A stretch of 64,000 nt of DNA, taken from contig JAIMKR010000009.1 in NCBI GenBank assembly GCA_020692325.1, forward strand, positions 63,363-127,362, in the 5' to 3' direction. The DNA is from Desulfocurvus sp. (GTDB lineage Bacteria; Desulfobacterota; Desulfovibrionia; Desulfovibrionales; Desulfovibrionaceae). A model generated the notes under the pieces. It worked only from the letters and a program-made list of their open reading frames with translations, did not search any database and was not told the DNA's origin. The translations under genes were made by a program, and so were the position numbers. Below are positions 53,353-61,185 of the stretch, in pieces. The first letter of the stretch is position 1. Each line of letters begins with the position of its first letter.

Positions 53353-53814
53353 TTACCGCGGCGTAACGGTTTTGACGTCGGAGAGGACCATGGAGAGTTG
53401 CGGGTAGATGTTGGTGCCCACCACCTGCACCCGGTAGGTCTTGGTCGGGTCGAGATCGCAGGTGGTGACGACCACCCGGTTCACGGACCGCTTCACCGCA
53501 GTCGCGTCGGGTCCGTAAAAACGCGATATCCTAGGCGCGAACGGGCAGTCGGCGCAGCCGTCGTCTGGACCAGTGCCGATGGGTTCGATGAGCAGACGCA
53601 GATTTTCGAGGTTTTGCCATGCGCCAGCCAGTTCCATGTCCACCACGATGCAGTTCTGCGCCCGGGTCACGTTCACGGTGCGGATGCGGTAGCGATCCTC
53701 GGCGAGGATGGGGGCCGGCCAGTCGCGCTTGCCACAGGCGGCGAGTCCAAGCAGGAGGACCGCCAGCACAACGGCGGAAAAAACAGGGAGCAGATCGGGT
53801 TTTCGCAGGCTCAT
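53353..53814 (-). CDS. Small lipoprotein of unknown function
   Basis: A 153-residue lipoprotein: basic start (MSLRKPDLL), hydrophobic core and lipobox LLGLAAC with the lipidated Cys at about residue 27. The mature part has two Cys-containing turns (DDGCADCPF) and a beta-rich end (TYRVQVVGTNIYPQLSMVLS). The start at 53814 overlaps the mutS stop (ATGA); an upstream ATG at 53838 is less fitting. lysA follows closely. I do not recognise a family; position between mutS and lysA suggests housekeeping linkage only. Confidence 0.8.
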   Translation of the reverse strand: MSLRKPDLLPVFSAVVLAVLLLGLAACGKRDWPAPILAEDRYRIRTVNVTRAQNCIVVDMELAGAWQNLENLRLLIEPIGTGPDDGCADCPFAPRISRFYGPDATAVKRSVNRVVVTTCDLDPTKTYRVQVVGTNIYPQLSMVLSDVKTVTPR

Positions 53815-56471
53815 TGGGCGCTCACGATTTTTTTCCATTCATGCAGCAAGGTCAAAGCTGCCAGTGGGGTCAGGCCATCCACGTCCAGCTTTCGCAATTC
53901 GGCCAGGATCGGGTTTTCCGGCTCGGGGGCGTTCGCCGGTTCCGGCGCTGCCGGCATGCCCGGCAGCATGGGCTGACGGGCGATCCGCGCCTGCCCGCCG
54001 CCCTCACTTTGCGATTTTTCCTCGAGGGACGCAAGGATTTCACGCGCGCGCTGCACCACGGGCTGCGGCACGCCGGCGAGCTTGGCCACCTCGATGCCGT
54101 AGCTCTTGTCCGCCGGTCCGGGAACGAGCTTGCGCAGGAACACGATATCGCCCTTCCACTCGCGCACGGCGATGTTCATGTTGCGCAGTCCGGGAATGCG
54201 GCCCTCCAGGGAGGTCAGCTCGTGGTAGTGGGTGGCGAAGAGCGTGCGGATGCCGCCACGGCTGCGCCGGGCCAGCTCCTCCACCACGGCCCAGGCCAGC
54301 GCCAGTCCGTCGAACGTGCTGGTGCCGCGGCCGATCTCGTCGAGGATGACCAGACTGCGCGAGGTCGCCTGGCGCAGAATGCGCGCGGTCTCCATCATTT
54401 CCACCATGAAGGTGCTCTGCCCGCGCGCAAGGTTGTCGCTGGCCCCCACGCGGGAGAACACGCGGTCCACCAGGCCGATGCGGGCCGAGGCCGCGGGGAC
54501 AAAGGACCCCAGCTGCGCCATGATGCTCATGAGCGCGGTTTGCCGCAGCACGGTGGACTTGCCGGCCATGTTCGGGCCGGTGATGAGCAGGATGCGCCGG
54601 CTCTCGTCCATGCGCAGATCGTTGGGAATGTAGCCGCCGGAGCCGATGGCCGCCTCGACGACCGGATGCCGGCCCTGCATCACCTCGATGGCGATGCCCT
54701 CGTGCAGCTCGGGCCGTGCCCAGCCGTTCACGCGCGCGGCCTCGGCCAGGCCCTGCCAGTAGTCGAGGGCGGCCAGGGTTCCGGCCATGTACATGAGCCG
54801 GGCGCGCATCCGCGACACCTGCTCGCGCAGCTCGCCGAAGAGGCGGTACTCCAGGGACTTGCGTTCCTCGGCCGCGCGTTGCAGCCGGTCCTCCAGCTCC
54901 TTCAGCTCCTGGGTGACATAGCGTTCGCCATTGACCAGCGTCTGTTTGCGGACGAAATGCTCCGGCACCTGTCCCTGGTAGGAGTGCGAGATCTCCAGGT
55001 AATAGCCGAACACCTTGTTGAAGCCGAGCTTGAGCTTTGGAATGCCACTGGCGTCGCGCTCGCGTTCGAGCATTTCCTGAATGCGCGCCTCGCCGTGCTC
55101 GGTGAGGCCGATGAGTTCGTCGAGTTCCGGCACGTATCCCGGCTTGAACAACCCGCCATCGGTAATGACCAGCGGCGGCGAGTCCACGAAGGCGCGTTCG
55201 AGCAGGTCGAAGACCTCGGTCAGGTCATCCCAGTTCTTGAGCAGGGCCGTCAGGTCGGCCGGGGCGGCGGGGGCGTCCGCGCCATCGCCGGGAGCGACGG
55301 CGGCTTCCACGAGGGCGCGCAGGGGCGGGAGCTTGCGCAGGCTCTCGCGCACGGCCACGAAGTCGCGCGGGGTGGCCCGGCCGAGCGCGATGCGCGTGCT
55401 CAGTCGCTCCAGATCCTGTACGTCGACGAGTTGCCGGCGCAGATCCTGCCGCAGGGCGTCGCGGTCGAAAAAAAGCTGCACCACGTCCTGCGCGCGGGTG
55501 ATGGCGGAAAGCTCGCGCCAGGGCTGACGCAAACGCGATTCCAACAGGCGGCCGCCCATGGCCGTCACCGTCTTGTCCAGCACGTGCCACAGGGTGCCAG
55601 GGCCGCTCTTGCCGTCCAGGCGGCGAAATATCTCCAGGTTGCGCTCGGTCACCTCGTCCAGAATGAGGTGGCGCGAGAGGTCCAGCGGACGGAATTCAGA
55701 AAGCGGCGGCATGTCCATGCACTGGGTCATGCGCAGGTAGGAGAGGATCGCGCCCAGCGCGCGCACCAGCTCCGGTTTGTCGGCCAGATCGAGAGTGCCG
55801 AGTTCTGGGGCGTTCTGCGCGGCCAGCACCGCGTCGGTGGCGGCGGAAAGGTCGAAGGCGCTGGGCGAGGCCAGGGGCGTCACCTGCGCGGCCAGATCGG
55901 AACAGCTCGAAGGCGGACGGCGTCCCTGTTGCAGCAGAATCTCGCGCGGGGAGAGCTTGACCGCCCATTGCCAAAGCTCGGCCTCGCGACGCGAAAAGAG
56001 TCCGCTCCATTCGGCGGTGGAAACGTCCACCCAGCCAAGCCCGCCGGCGTTCTTGTCCGCGTCCCAGAATAGCGCGCACAGATAGTTGTGGGACTTGGCC
56101 GTGAGCGAGAGGTCCTCCACCACGGTGCCGGGCGTGAGCACGCGCGTCACGGCGCGCTTGACCAGCCCCTTGGCCAGACGCGGGTCCTCGATCTGATCGC
56201 AGACGGCGATCTTGTAGCCCTTCTCCAGCAACTGGGCCAGGTAGCCGTCCACCGCGTGGTGCGGCACGCCGCACATGAGCACTGGCGATTCGGAGTGCGG
56301 ATTACGCGAGGTGAGAGTGAGGGACAGCTCGCGCGACACGGTGACCGCGTCGTCAAAGAAGAGTTCGAAGAAGTCGCCCATGCGGAAGAAGAGCAGAGCG
56401 TCGGGATGCTCCGTCTTTACCTGCATGTATTGTTCAAACATGGGGGTGATTTTGATCGAGGCCGAATCCAT
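53811..56471 (-). CDS. mutS: DNA mismatch repair protein MutS
   Basis: It recognises mismatches. The mismatch-binding N-terminus has the Phe-x-Glu motif in RMGDFFELFFDDA (domain I, about 30-40). Connector, lever and clamp regions follow. The ATPase domain has Walker A in ITGPNMAGKSTVLRQTAL, Walker B in SLVILDEIGRGTSTFDGLAL and the signature helix in FATHYHEL. Length 886 is normal, and the C-terminal dimerisation tail is present. The TPR gene upstream ends nine bases before the start. Confidence 0.98.
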   Translation of the reverse strand: MDSASIKITPMFEQYMQVKTEHPDALLFFRMGDFFELFFDDAVTVSRELSLTLTSRNPHSESPVLMCGVPHHAVDGYLAQLLEKGYKIAVCDQIEDPRLAKGLVKRAVTRVLTPGTVVEDLSLTAKSHNYLCALFWDADKNAGGLGWVDVSTAEWSGLFSRREAELWQWAVKLSPREILLQQGRRPPSSCSDLAAQVTPLASPSAFDLSAATDAVLAAQNAPELGTLDLADKPELVRALGAILSYLRMTQCMDMPPLSEFRPLDLSRHLILDEVTERNLEIFRRLDGKSGPGTLWHVLDKTVTAMGGRLLESRLRQPWRELSAITRAQDVVQLFFDRDALRQDLRRQLVDVQDLERLSTRIALGRATPRDFVAVRESLRKLPPLRALVEAAVAPGDGADAPAAPADLTALLKNWDDLTEVFDLLERAFVDSPPLVITDGGLFKPGYVPELDELIGLTEHGEARIQEMLERERDASGIPKLKLGFNKVFGYYLEISHSYQGQVPEHFVRKQTLVNGERYVTQELKELEDRLQRAAEERKSLEYRLFGELREQVSRMRARLMYMAGTLAALDYWQGLAEAARVNGWARPELHEGIAIEVMQGRHPVVEAAIGSGGYIPNDLRMDESRRILLITGPNMAGKSTVLRQTALMSIMAQLGSFVPAASARIGLVDRVFSRVGASDNLARGQSTFMVEMMETARILRQATSRSLVILDEIGRGTSTFDGLALAWAVVEELARRSRGGIRTLFATHYHELTSLEGRIPGLRNMNIAVREWKGDIVFLRKLVPGPADKSYGIEVAKLAGVPQPVVQRAREILASLEEKSQSEGGGQARIARQPMLPGMPAAPEPANAPEPENPILAELRKLDVDGLTPLAALTLLHEWKKIVSAQ

Positions 56472-56480
56472 TTTCGTTTC

Positions 56481-57623
56481 CTACGAGAATTCCTGCCGGA
56501 AGAGAATGCTGTGCCAGGAGCGGCAGCGCGGGCAGATGAAAAAGGTCTTGTCCCAGCGGAATCCGCACGCGCGGCAGACGAAGCGCTTGCTCTTGCGCGC
56601 GTGGCCGACGAAGTAGGCCAGTTGATCGCGTAGAAACGGCGTCAGCTCCTGACCCGCCAGAACGAGGCTGACCAGCTCCAGCCGGGCCAGCCAGAAATCA
56701 CCGTTGAGCACGAGGGACTTCTCCAACCAGTGCCGTGCGTTGCCCTGATCGGCCTCGAACAGGCAGAGCTTGGCGCAGTAGTAGCAGACCAGCGCGTCGG
56801 GCTTCAGCGCCGAGAGCACGGTCACGCAGGCGCGCACGAGTTCGCTTATGGACGCGGCGGAAAGCGGCGGGGAGGGGAATCCGTCCCCGGACGCTCCCTC
56901 CACGCGCGCGGCGGAGAGCACTTCGAGCAGCCCTTCGAGCAGCAGGAACCGCTGTTCCGCCGAAATGCTCGAGCAGGCGGCCTCAAGCGCTTTTGAGAGC
57001 CCGGCGGCATCGGCCGCCAGTGCGCAACGGACCACGTCGGCCAGCCAGGCCTCTGGCGAGGCTGGGTAGATCCCGATCGCCTGCCGCACCAGCTTTTCGC
57101 CGCGCGCCGGGTCGTTGTGATGAAAACATTCGCTGGCCTGCCGGGCCAGATAGTGCGCCTGGGCCATGGACTGCCCGATGCGGGCGTAGTGTTCGGCGGC
57201 GCGCTCGAATTCGCCGCAATCCGCCGCCAGCCGCGCCAGCTCCAGCTGCACCTCCTCGCTTTCGCCCATGAGGCCGGCGGACTCGGCGAAGGCCTGACGC
57301 GCGCGATCGAGCATTCCCCCGCGCCGGAAGTCGCGGCCGAGTTCAAAAAAGCTGCGCGCGCGCAGCACCGGAGACAGGCCGGTGCGATCGGTGAGGCTGC
57401 GCCGGATCTGGATGGCGCGTTCGATCTCCCCCTGGGAACGATACAGGTTGCCCAGAGCGAGGTAGATTTCGACGGACTCCGGATTGTTGCGAACGGCCTG
57501 GGAAAGCTCACTGATGGCCGCGCGCGTGTCCTGGTGCGTGAGGGGTTCGACCCCGCGGCCTCCGTCGGCCTCGGTGCCGCGCAACCTCCTGCGGGCGAAC
57601 CTGAACAGCGCGTTCCAGGGCAA
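56481..57623 (-). CDS. TPR protein with C-terminal rubredoxin-like knuckle (LapB-like)
   Basis: About 380 residues: tetratricopeptide repeats from residue 40 (VEIYLALGNLYRSQGEIERA, ARSFFELGRDFRRGGMLDRA) to about 300. A C-terminal metal knuckle CRACGFRWDKTFFICPRC follows, as in LapB, which controls LpxC proteolysis in LPS synthesis. Unlike E. coli LapB there is no N-terminal membrane helix with the start chosen (TTG 57623, AAGGG seven bases upstream). The gene directly upstream is lapA, the usual partner. The start is uncertain. Confidence 0.85.
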   Translation of the reverse strand: MPWNALFRFARRRLRGTEADGGRGVEPLTHQDTRAAISELSQAVRNNPESVEIYLALGNLYRSQGEIERAIQIRRSLTDRTGLSPVLRARSFFELGRDFRRGGMLDRARQAFAESAGLMGESEEVQLELARLAADCGEFERAAEHYARIGQSMAQAHYLARQASECFHHNDPARGEKLVRQAIGIYPASPEAWLADVVRCALAADAAGLSKALEAACSSISAEQRFLLLEGLLEVLSAARVEGASGDGFPSPPLSAASISELVRACVTVLSALKPDALVCYYCAKLCLFEADQGNARHWLEKSLVLNGDFWLARLELVSLVLAGQELTPFLRDQLAYFVGHARKSKRFVCRACGFRWDKTFFICPRCRSWHSILFRQEFS

Positions 57624-57633
57624 GGGCGGTCCC

Positions 57634-58065
57634 TTACAACGACAACCCGGAAGACCCGGAGTCGGCGGACGGCTCGGAGGGCGTCGCAGCGGCGGAAGCC
57701 GGAGTGGACGAATCCGAGACGGGGGCCACAATGGGCGCGGCCGGCTGGTTCTGCGGCTGGTTGAGTGGCAACGTGCGCAGGGAAAGCACCTCATCCTCCA
57801 GGGCGGCATAACGTGTGCGCAAGGTCTTGAGTTCAAAGCCCAGACGGACGCGGTCAACGAGCAGGAAGGACAGGGTCAGCAGCGCGCCGATGAGGAACGC
57901 GCCGAGCACCAGGATGTAGACGGGCAGGGGCAGCGAGTACAGGTGCGCGAAGACCACGTTGAATTCGAGCACGACCGCTGTGGAAAACGGCTCGTTGTTC
58001 TGCACGAAGAAGAGCATCGAGATGACGAAGATGAGAATGAGGGCGAGGGATTTGAGATAACGCAT
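57634..58065 (-). CDS. lapA: LapA family membrane protein
   Basis: A 143-residue protein with two hydrophobic segments (LALILIFVISMLFFVQNNEPF and LPVYILVLGAFLIGALLTLSF), then a short coiled coil (LKTLRTRYAALEDEVLSL) and a Pro/Ala/Ser-rich tail. The NN-P pattern after helix one and the two-helix hairpin fit the LapA/DUF1049 domain. Together with the TPR gene that follows it would take part in LPS assembly control. It lies 30 bases after the HIT gene. Confidence 0.87.
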   Translation of the reverse strand: MRYLKSLALILIFVISMLFFVQNNEPFSTAVVLEFNVVFAHLYSLPLPVYILVLGAFLIGALLTLSFLLVDRVRLGFELKTLRTRYAALEDEVLSLRTLPLNQPQNQPAAPIVAPVSDSSTPASAAATPSEPSADSGSSGLSL

Positions 58066-58095
58066 GACGGCGACTCCTTTGCGGCGCGGGCGTCG

Positions 58096-58581
58096 TTAGC
58101 CCAGGGCGTCGAACCGGGGCTTGAGGGTGGCGTAGGTGGAGCGCAGGTGCTCGGGGATCACGCGGGTTTCGCTGAACACGGCCATGTACGAATTATCGCC
58201 GTTCCAGCGCGGCACGATCTGAAAGTGAATGTGCGCGGCGATGCCCGACCCGGCGGCTGCGCCGAGGTTGAGACCGGCGTTGATGCCGTCCGGCTTGAAG
58301 GCCTCGCCCAGAATGCGCACGCAGGACTGCAACAGGTCCATGCACTCGTGGGCCTCGTCCGGCTCCAGCGCGGTGATGCAGTTCACATGGCGGTAGGGCG
58401 TCACCATGAGGTGCCCGTTGTTGTACGGGTAGCGGTTCATGATGACGAAGCAGTGCTTGCCGCGCTTCAGGATGAAGCGCTCCTCGTCCTCCTCGGTGCC
58501 CTTGGGGACGCAGAACACGCATTCCTTCGGCTTGGGGCCGAGAATGTAATCCATGCGCCAGGGAGCCCACAACACATTCAT
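58096..58581 (-). CDS. HIT family nucleotide hydrolase/phosphorylase
   Basis: A 161-residue histidine-triad protein. CVFC near residue 21 may bind zinc with a downstream residue. FVIMNRYPYNNGHLMVTPYRH is the conserved centre, and AGSGIAAHIHFQIVPRW holds the His-x-His-x-Gln active site; its position after NAGLNLG is typical. The family includes Ap4A phosphorylases and hydrolases. The start at 58581 is the ATG of MNVLWAPWRMDYI, matching family N-termini; an earlier ATG at 58653 adds unrelated residues. Confidence 0.92.
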   Translation of the reverse strand: MNVLWAPWRMDYILGPKPKECVFCVPKGTEEDEERFILKRGKHCFVIMNRYPYNNGHLMVTPYRHVNCITALEPDEAHECMDLLQSCVRILGEAFKPDGINAGLNLGAAAGSGIAAHIHFQIVPRWNGDNSYMAVFSETRVIPEHLRSTYATLKPRFDALG

Positions 58582-58713
58582 TTCACAATGCCTCTCGCTC
58601 TCGCGTCTGTCTGTTGCCATCGAAAAACGGCCGATCGCGACCGCCACGCCCACTCTTACCCCGCGTTCACGCGAAGGGCAAGGCGCTGGGCCCCTCCGAT
58701 CGGGAGCGGCCGG

Positions 58714-60162
58714 TCACTCGAAGAACACCACGGTCATTATGAGGAACAGCGGGATCAGGATGCTTATGGACCAGGCCATGTATCCGAAAAAACTCGGCAT
58801 CTTTACGCCCTGCGATTCCGCGATCGAACGGATCATGAAGTTCGGGGCGTTGCCGATGTATGAATTCGCGCCCATGAACACCGAACCGCAGGAGATCGCC
58901 GCGAGCGTGCGCGGCGCGTCGAGCATCAGGTGATGCGCGTCGCCGCCGGCGGTATTGAAGAACACCAGATAGGTCGGCGCATTGTCCAGGAAGCTGGAAA
59001 GGATGCCGGACAGCCAGAAGTACATGTGGTTCACTGGCTGCCCCTCGTGGGTCACCAAGCTGATGACCTCCCTGAACCCGCCCTGCGATCCGGCCTTGAG
59101 CATGGCGATCGTCGGGATCATCGTTATGAAGATGCCGAAGAACAGCTTGCCCACTTCCAGAATGGGCTCCCAGGTGAAGTCATTGTCCTCCCTGGTCCGC
59201 TTGGACGTGAGCAGCAACGAGAGCCCGGCGAGACCAAGCAGCAGCAGGTCGCGGGAGAGATCCTGAAGCGAGAGTTCCACGCCCTCGGCGATATGGATGT
59301 CCACTCCCGGGTTCCACGTGCCGCTCAAAAGCACCGCGCCGATGACGCCGAGCAGCAGCACGAGGTTCACGCCACCCTCCACGCGCAGATCGGCCCGGCG
59401 GCCGGAATGCAGCTTGGCCGGCGCGATGGGACTGCCCTCCTTGCGGAACAGGATGAAATCGATGAGGAAATAAAGAGCGAGCAGCGCACCTGTGGCGAAG
59501 AACATCTCCGTGAACAGATGGCTGGTGGTCCAGAAGAAGCCCACCCCCTTGAGGAAGCCGAGGAACAACGGGGGATCGCCCAGCGGTGAGAGTGAGCCGC
59601 CGATGTTCGCCACGAGGAAGATGAAGAACACGATCGTGTGCACCTTGTACCGCCGGTGCGCGTTGGCGCGCAGAAGCGGACGGATGAGCAGCATGGCTGC
59701 TCCGGTGGTGCCCATGACGCTGGCCATGAACGCGCCCACGAGCAGCAGGCCGGTGTTGGCCACGGGCGCGCCGCCCAGGTTGCCGCGCACGCGCACCCCG
59801 CCGGAGATGGTGAACAGCGCGAACAGCAACACCAGAAATGGCACGTATTCCAGCAGAATGGTATGCAACAGGGCCAGCCAGGCCGTGTTCGCGCCCAGCA
59901 GGACAGCGGCCGGCGCCAGGAACGTCAGCGACCACATGACCGCGATTTTGCCGAAGTGATTGGCCCACAGCTCGGGCAGCACGAGAGGCACAATGGCGAT
60001 GGAGAGCAGCATGCAGGCGAACGGCAGCGCCCACCAAGCGGAGAGCGCCGCGCCGTCCAGGCCGTGCCCGGCGGCCAGGGCCGGGGTCGCGCACAGCGTA
60101 AGCGCGATGGTGAGGATGGTCACAGGCCGCGTGGCGATGGTCCTGATGCGAAACGGAAACAT
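58714..60162 (-). CDS. NhaD/ArsB-type membrane transporter (sodium:proton antiporter family)
   Basis: A 482-residue protein of the ion transporter superfamily with a signal-like first helix (ILTIALTLCATPALA) and about 11 further spans. The motif ANIGGSLSPLGDPPLFLGFLKG is the first re-entrant signature of NhaD-like antiporters, and GANSYIGNAPNFMIRSIAESQG is the second. It probably exchanges sodium for protons; citrate-type substrates cannot be excluded from sequence. GGAGG precedes the ATG. It is monocistronic or followed by the HIT gene after about 130 bases. Confidence 0.9.
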   Translation of the reverse strand: MFPFRIRTIATRPVTILTIALTLCATPALAAGHGLDGAALSAWWALPFACMLLSIAIVPLVLPELWANHFGKIAVMWSLTFLAPAAVLLGANTAWLALLHTILLEYVPFLVLLFALFTISGGVRVRGNLGGAPVANTGLLLVGAFMASVMGTTGAAMLLIRPLLRANAHRRYKVHTIVFFIFLVANIGGSLSPLGDPPLFLGFLKGVGFFWTTSHLFTEMFFATGALLALYFLIDFILFRKEGSPIAPAKLHSGRRADLRVEGGVNLVLLLGVIGAVLLSGTWNPGVDIHIAEGVELSLQDLSRDLLLLGLAGLSLLLTSKRTREDNDFTWEPILEVGKLFFGIFITMIPTIAMLKAGSQGGFREVISLVTHEGQPVNHMYFWLSGILSSFLDNAPTYLVFFNTAGGDAHHLMLDAPRTLAAISCGSVFMGANSYIGNAPNFMIRSIAESQGVKMPSFFGYMAWSISILIPLFLIMTVVFFE

Positions 60163-60360
60163 GGAACCTCCAGCTCAGCGTTGAAGTGCCAGGGAAGGGG
60201 CGGCCAAGCCCGACAAGACGTCCGGGCCGACCGGCCGGCGATGCCGGCGGACGAAACGCCGCCAAGGCCGGATATGACACCGTAACGCCCGGCGTCGTGT
60301 CCTCCTTGGCCGGAGGGTGGAAAAAATTAGCTGCGAGGGCGGGTGGAAATCAGGCCCGCC

Positions 60361-61155
60361 TCATTTCGCGCCACGGACCGGAGGTGCGGGCGTGAACACG
60401 AAGGCCTCTTTGCGCACCCCGGCCGGGTCCACGCCGCATTGACCCAGCGCATCCAGTACGGCGCGCTGCATGGCCGGCGGGCCGCAAAGATAGAAGGCCG
60501 CGTCGAGCGAACGCAGGGCGCGGCGCAGCAGCTCCGTGTCGATGCGGCCGAACTCGTGCCGGACCTCGCCGGGACGGCCGTCGGCGAAAGTCGGGGCCGG
60601 CCGGCGGTCCGCCTCGCCCACGCGGCTGAAGACATGAACCACGCGCAGGTCCAGGGTCCGCGTGCATTCCTCCAGCTCGGCGGCGGCGAAGGCGTCGGCA
60701 TAGGTTTTGTTGGCCCAGATGAGGGTAACGACCGCGGGCGCCCCCGTGCTTTTGAAATGGCGCAGCACGCTCAAAAAAGGCGTTATGCCCACCCCACCGG
60801 CGATCATCGCGATCTCCCGCTGATCGGCTATGCCACGGCAGAACTGGCCGAAGGGGCCGGCGCAGGCGATGGGCGCTCCCGGTTGGACCTCGGGAATCAG
60901 GCTCGTGAACGCGCCGGAGTTCTTGATGGTCATGCGCAGGGTGTCGTCCTCCGGCGCGGCGGAGATGGTGAACGGGTGCGGCTCGGTCCACTTGCCGTCG
61001 CGCAGCAGGCGGATTGTTCCGAACTGCCCGGCCTCGCGTTTTTTGAAGCGCTCCATGTCCGGTCCGGCGAAATAGATGGAAGTGGTGTCGTGGTTCTCGC
61101 GGTCCACCTTGACCACGGTGAAGCCCGGCGCGTCGTTGTGCTCGTCCTCGCTCAT
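60361..61155 (-). CDS. Ferredoxin-NAD(P)+ reductase-type flavoprotein
   Basis: A 264-residue oxidoreductase. The beta-barrel FAD domain has the pyrimidine/flavin motif EPHPFTISAAPEDDTL, and the NAD(P) domain has MIAGGVGITPFLSVLRHF and YLCGPPAMQRAVLDAL. Both are standard for the FNR superfamily. It has no [2Fe-2S] domain of its own, so it needs a partner acceptor, not identified here. GGGAGAG precedes the ATG. The neighbour upstream is the CBS-nucleotidyltransferase fusion, 30 bases away. Confidence 0.88.
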   Translation of the reverse strand: MSEDEHNDAPGFTVVKVDRENHDTTSIYFAGPDMERFKKREAGQFGTIRLLRDGKWTEPHPFTISAAPEDDTLRMTIKNSGAFTSLIPEVQPGAPIACAGPFGQFCRGIADQREIAMIAGGVGITPFLSVLRHFKSTGAPAVVTLIWANKTYADAFAAAELEECTRTLDLRVVHVFSRVGEADRRPAPTFADGRPGEVRHEFGRIDTELLRRALRSLDAAFYLCGPPAMQRAVLDALGQCGVDPAGVRKEAFVFTPAPPVRGAK

Positions 61156-61185
61156 CGCCCTCTCCCAAAATCCCCGGTTGCCAGC

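Noticed and set aside
53619..56072. 817-codon plus-strand frame opposite mutS
   Set aside because: It is antisense to the mutS ATPase and clamp domains; shadow frame.
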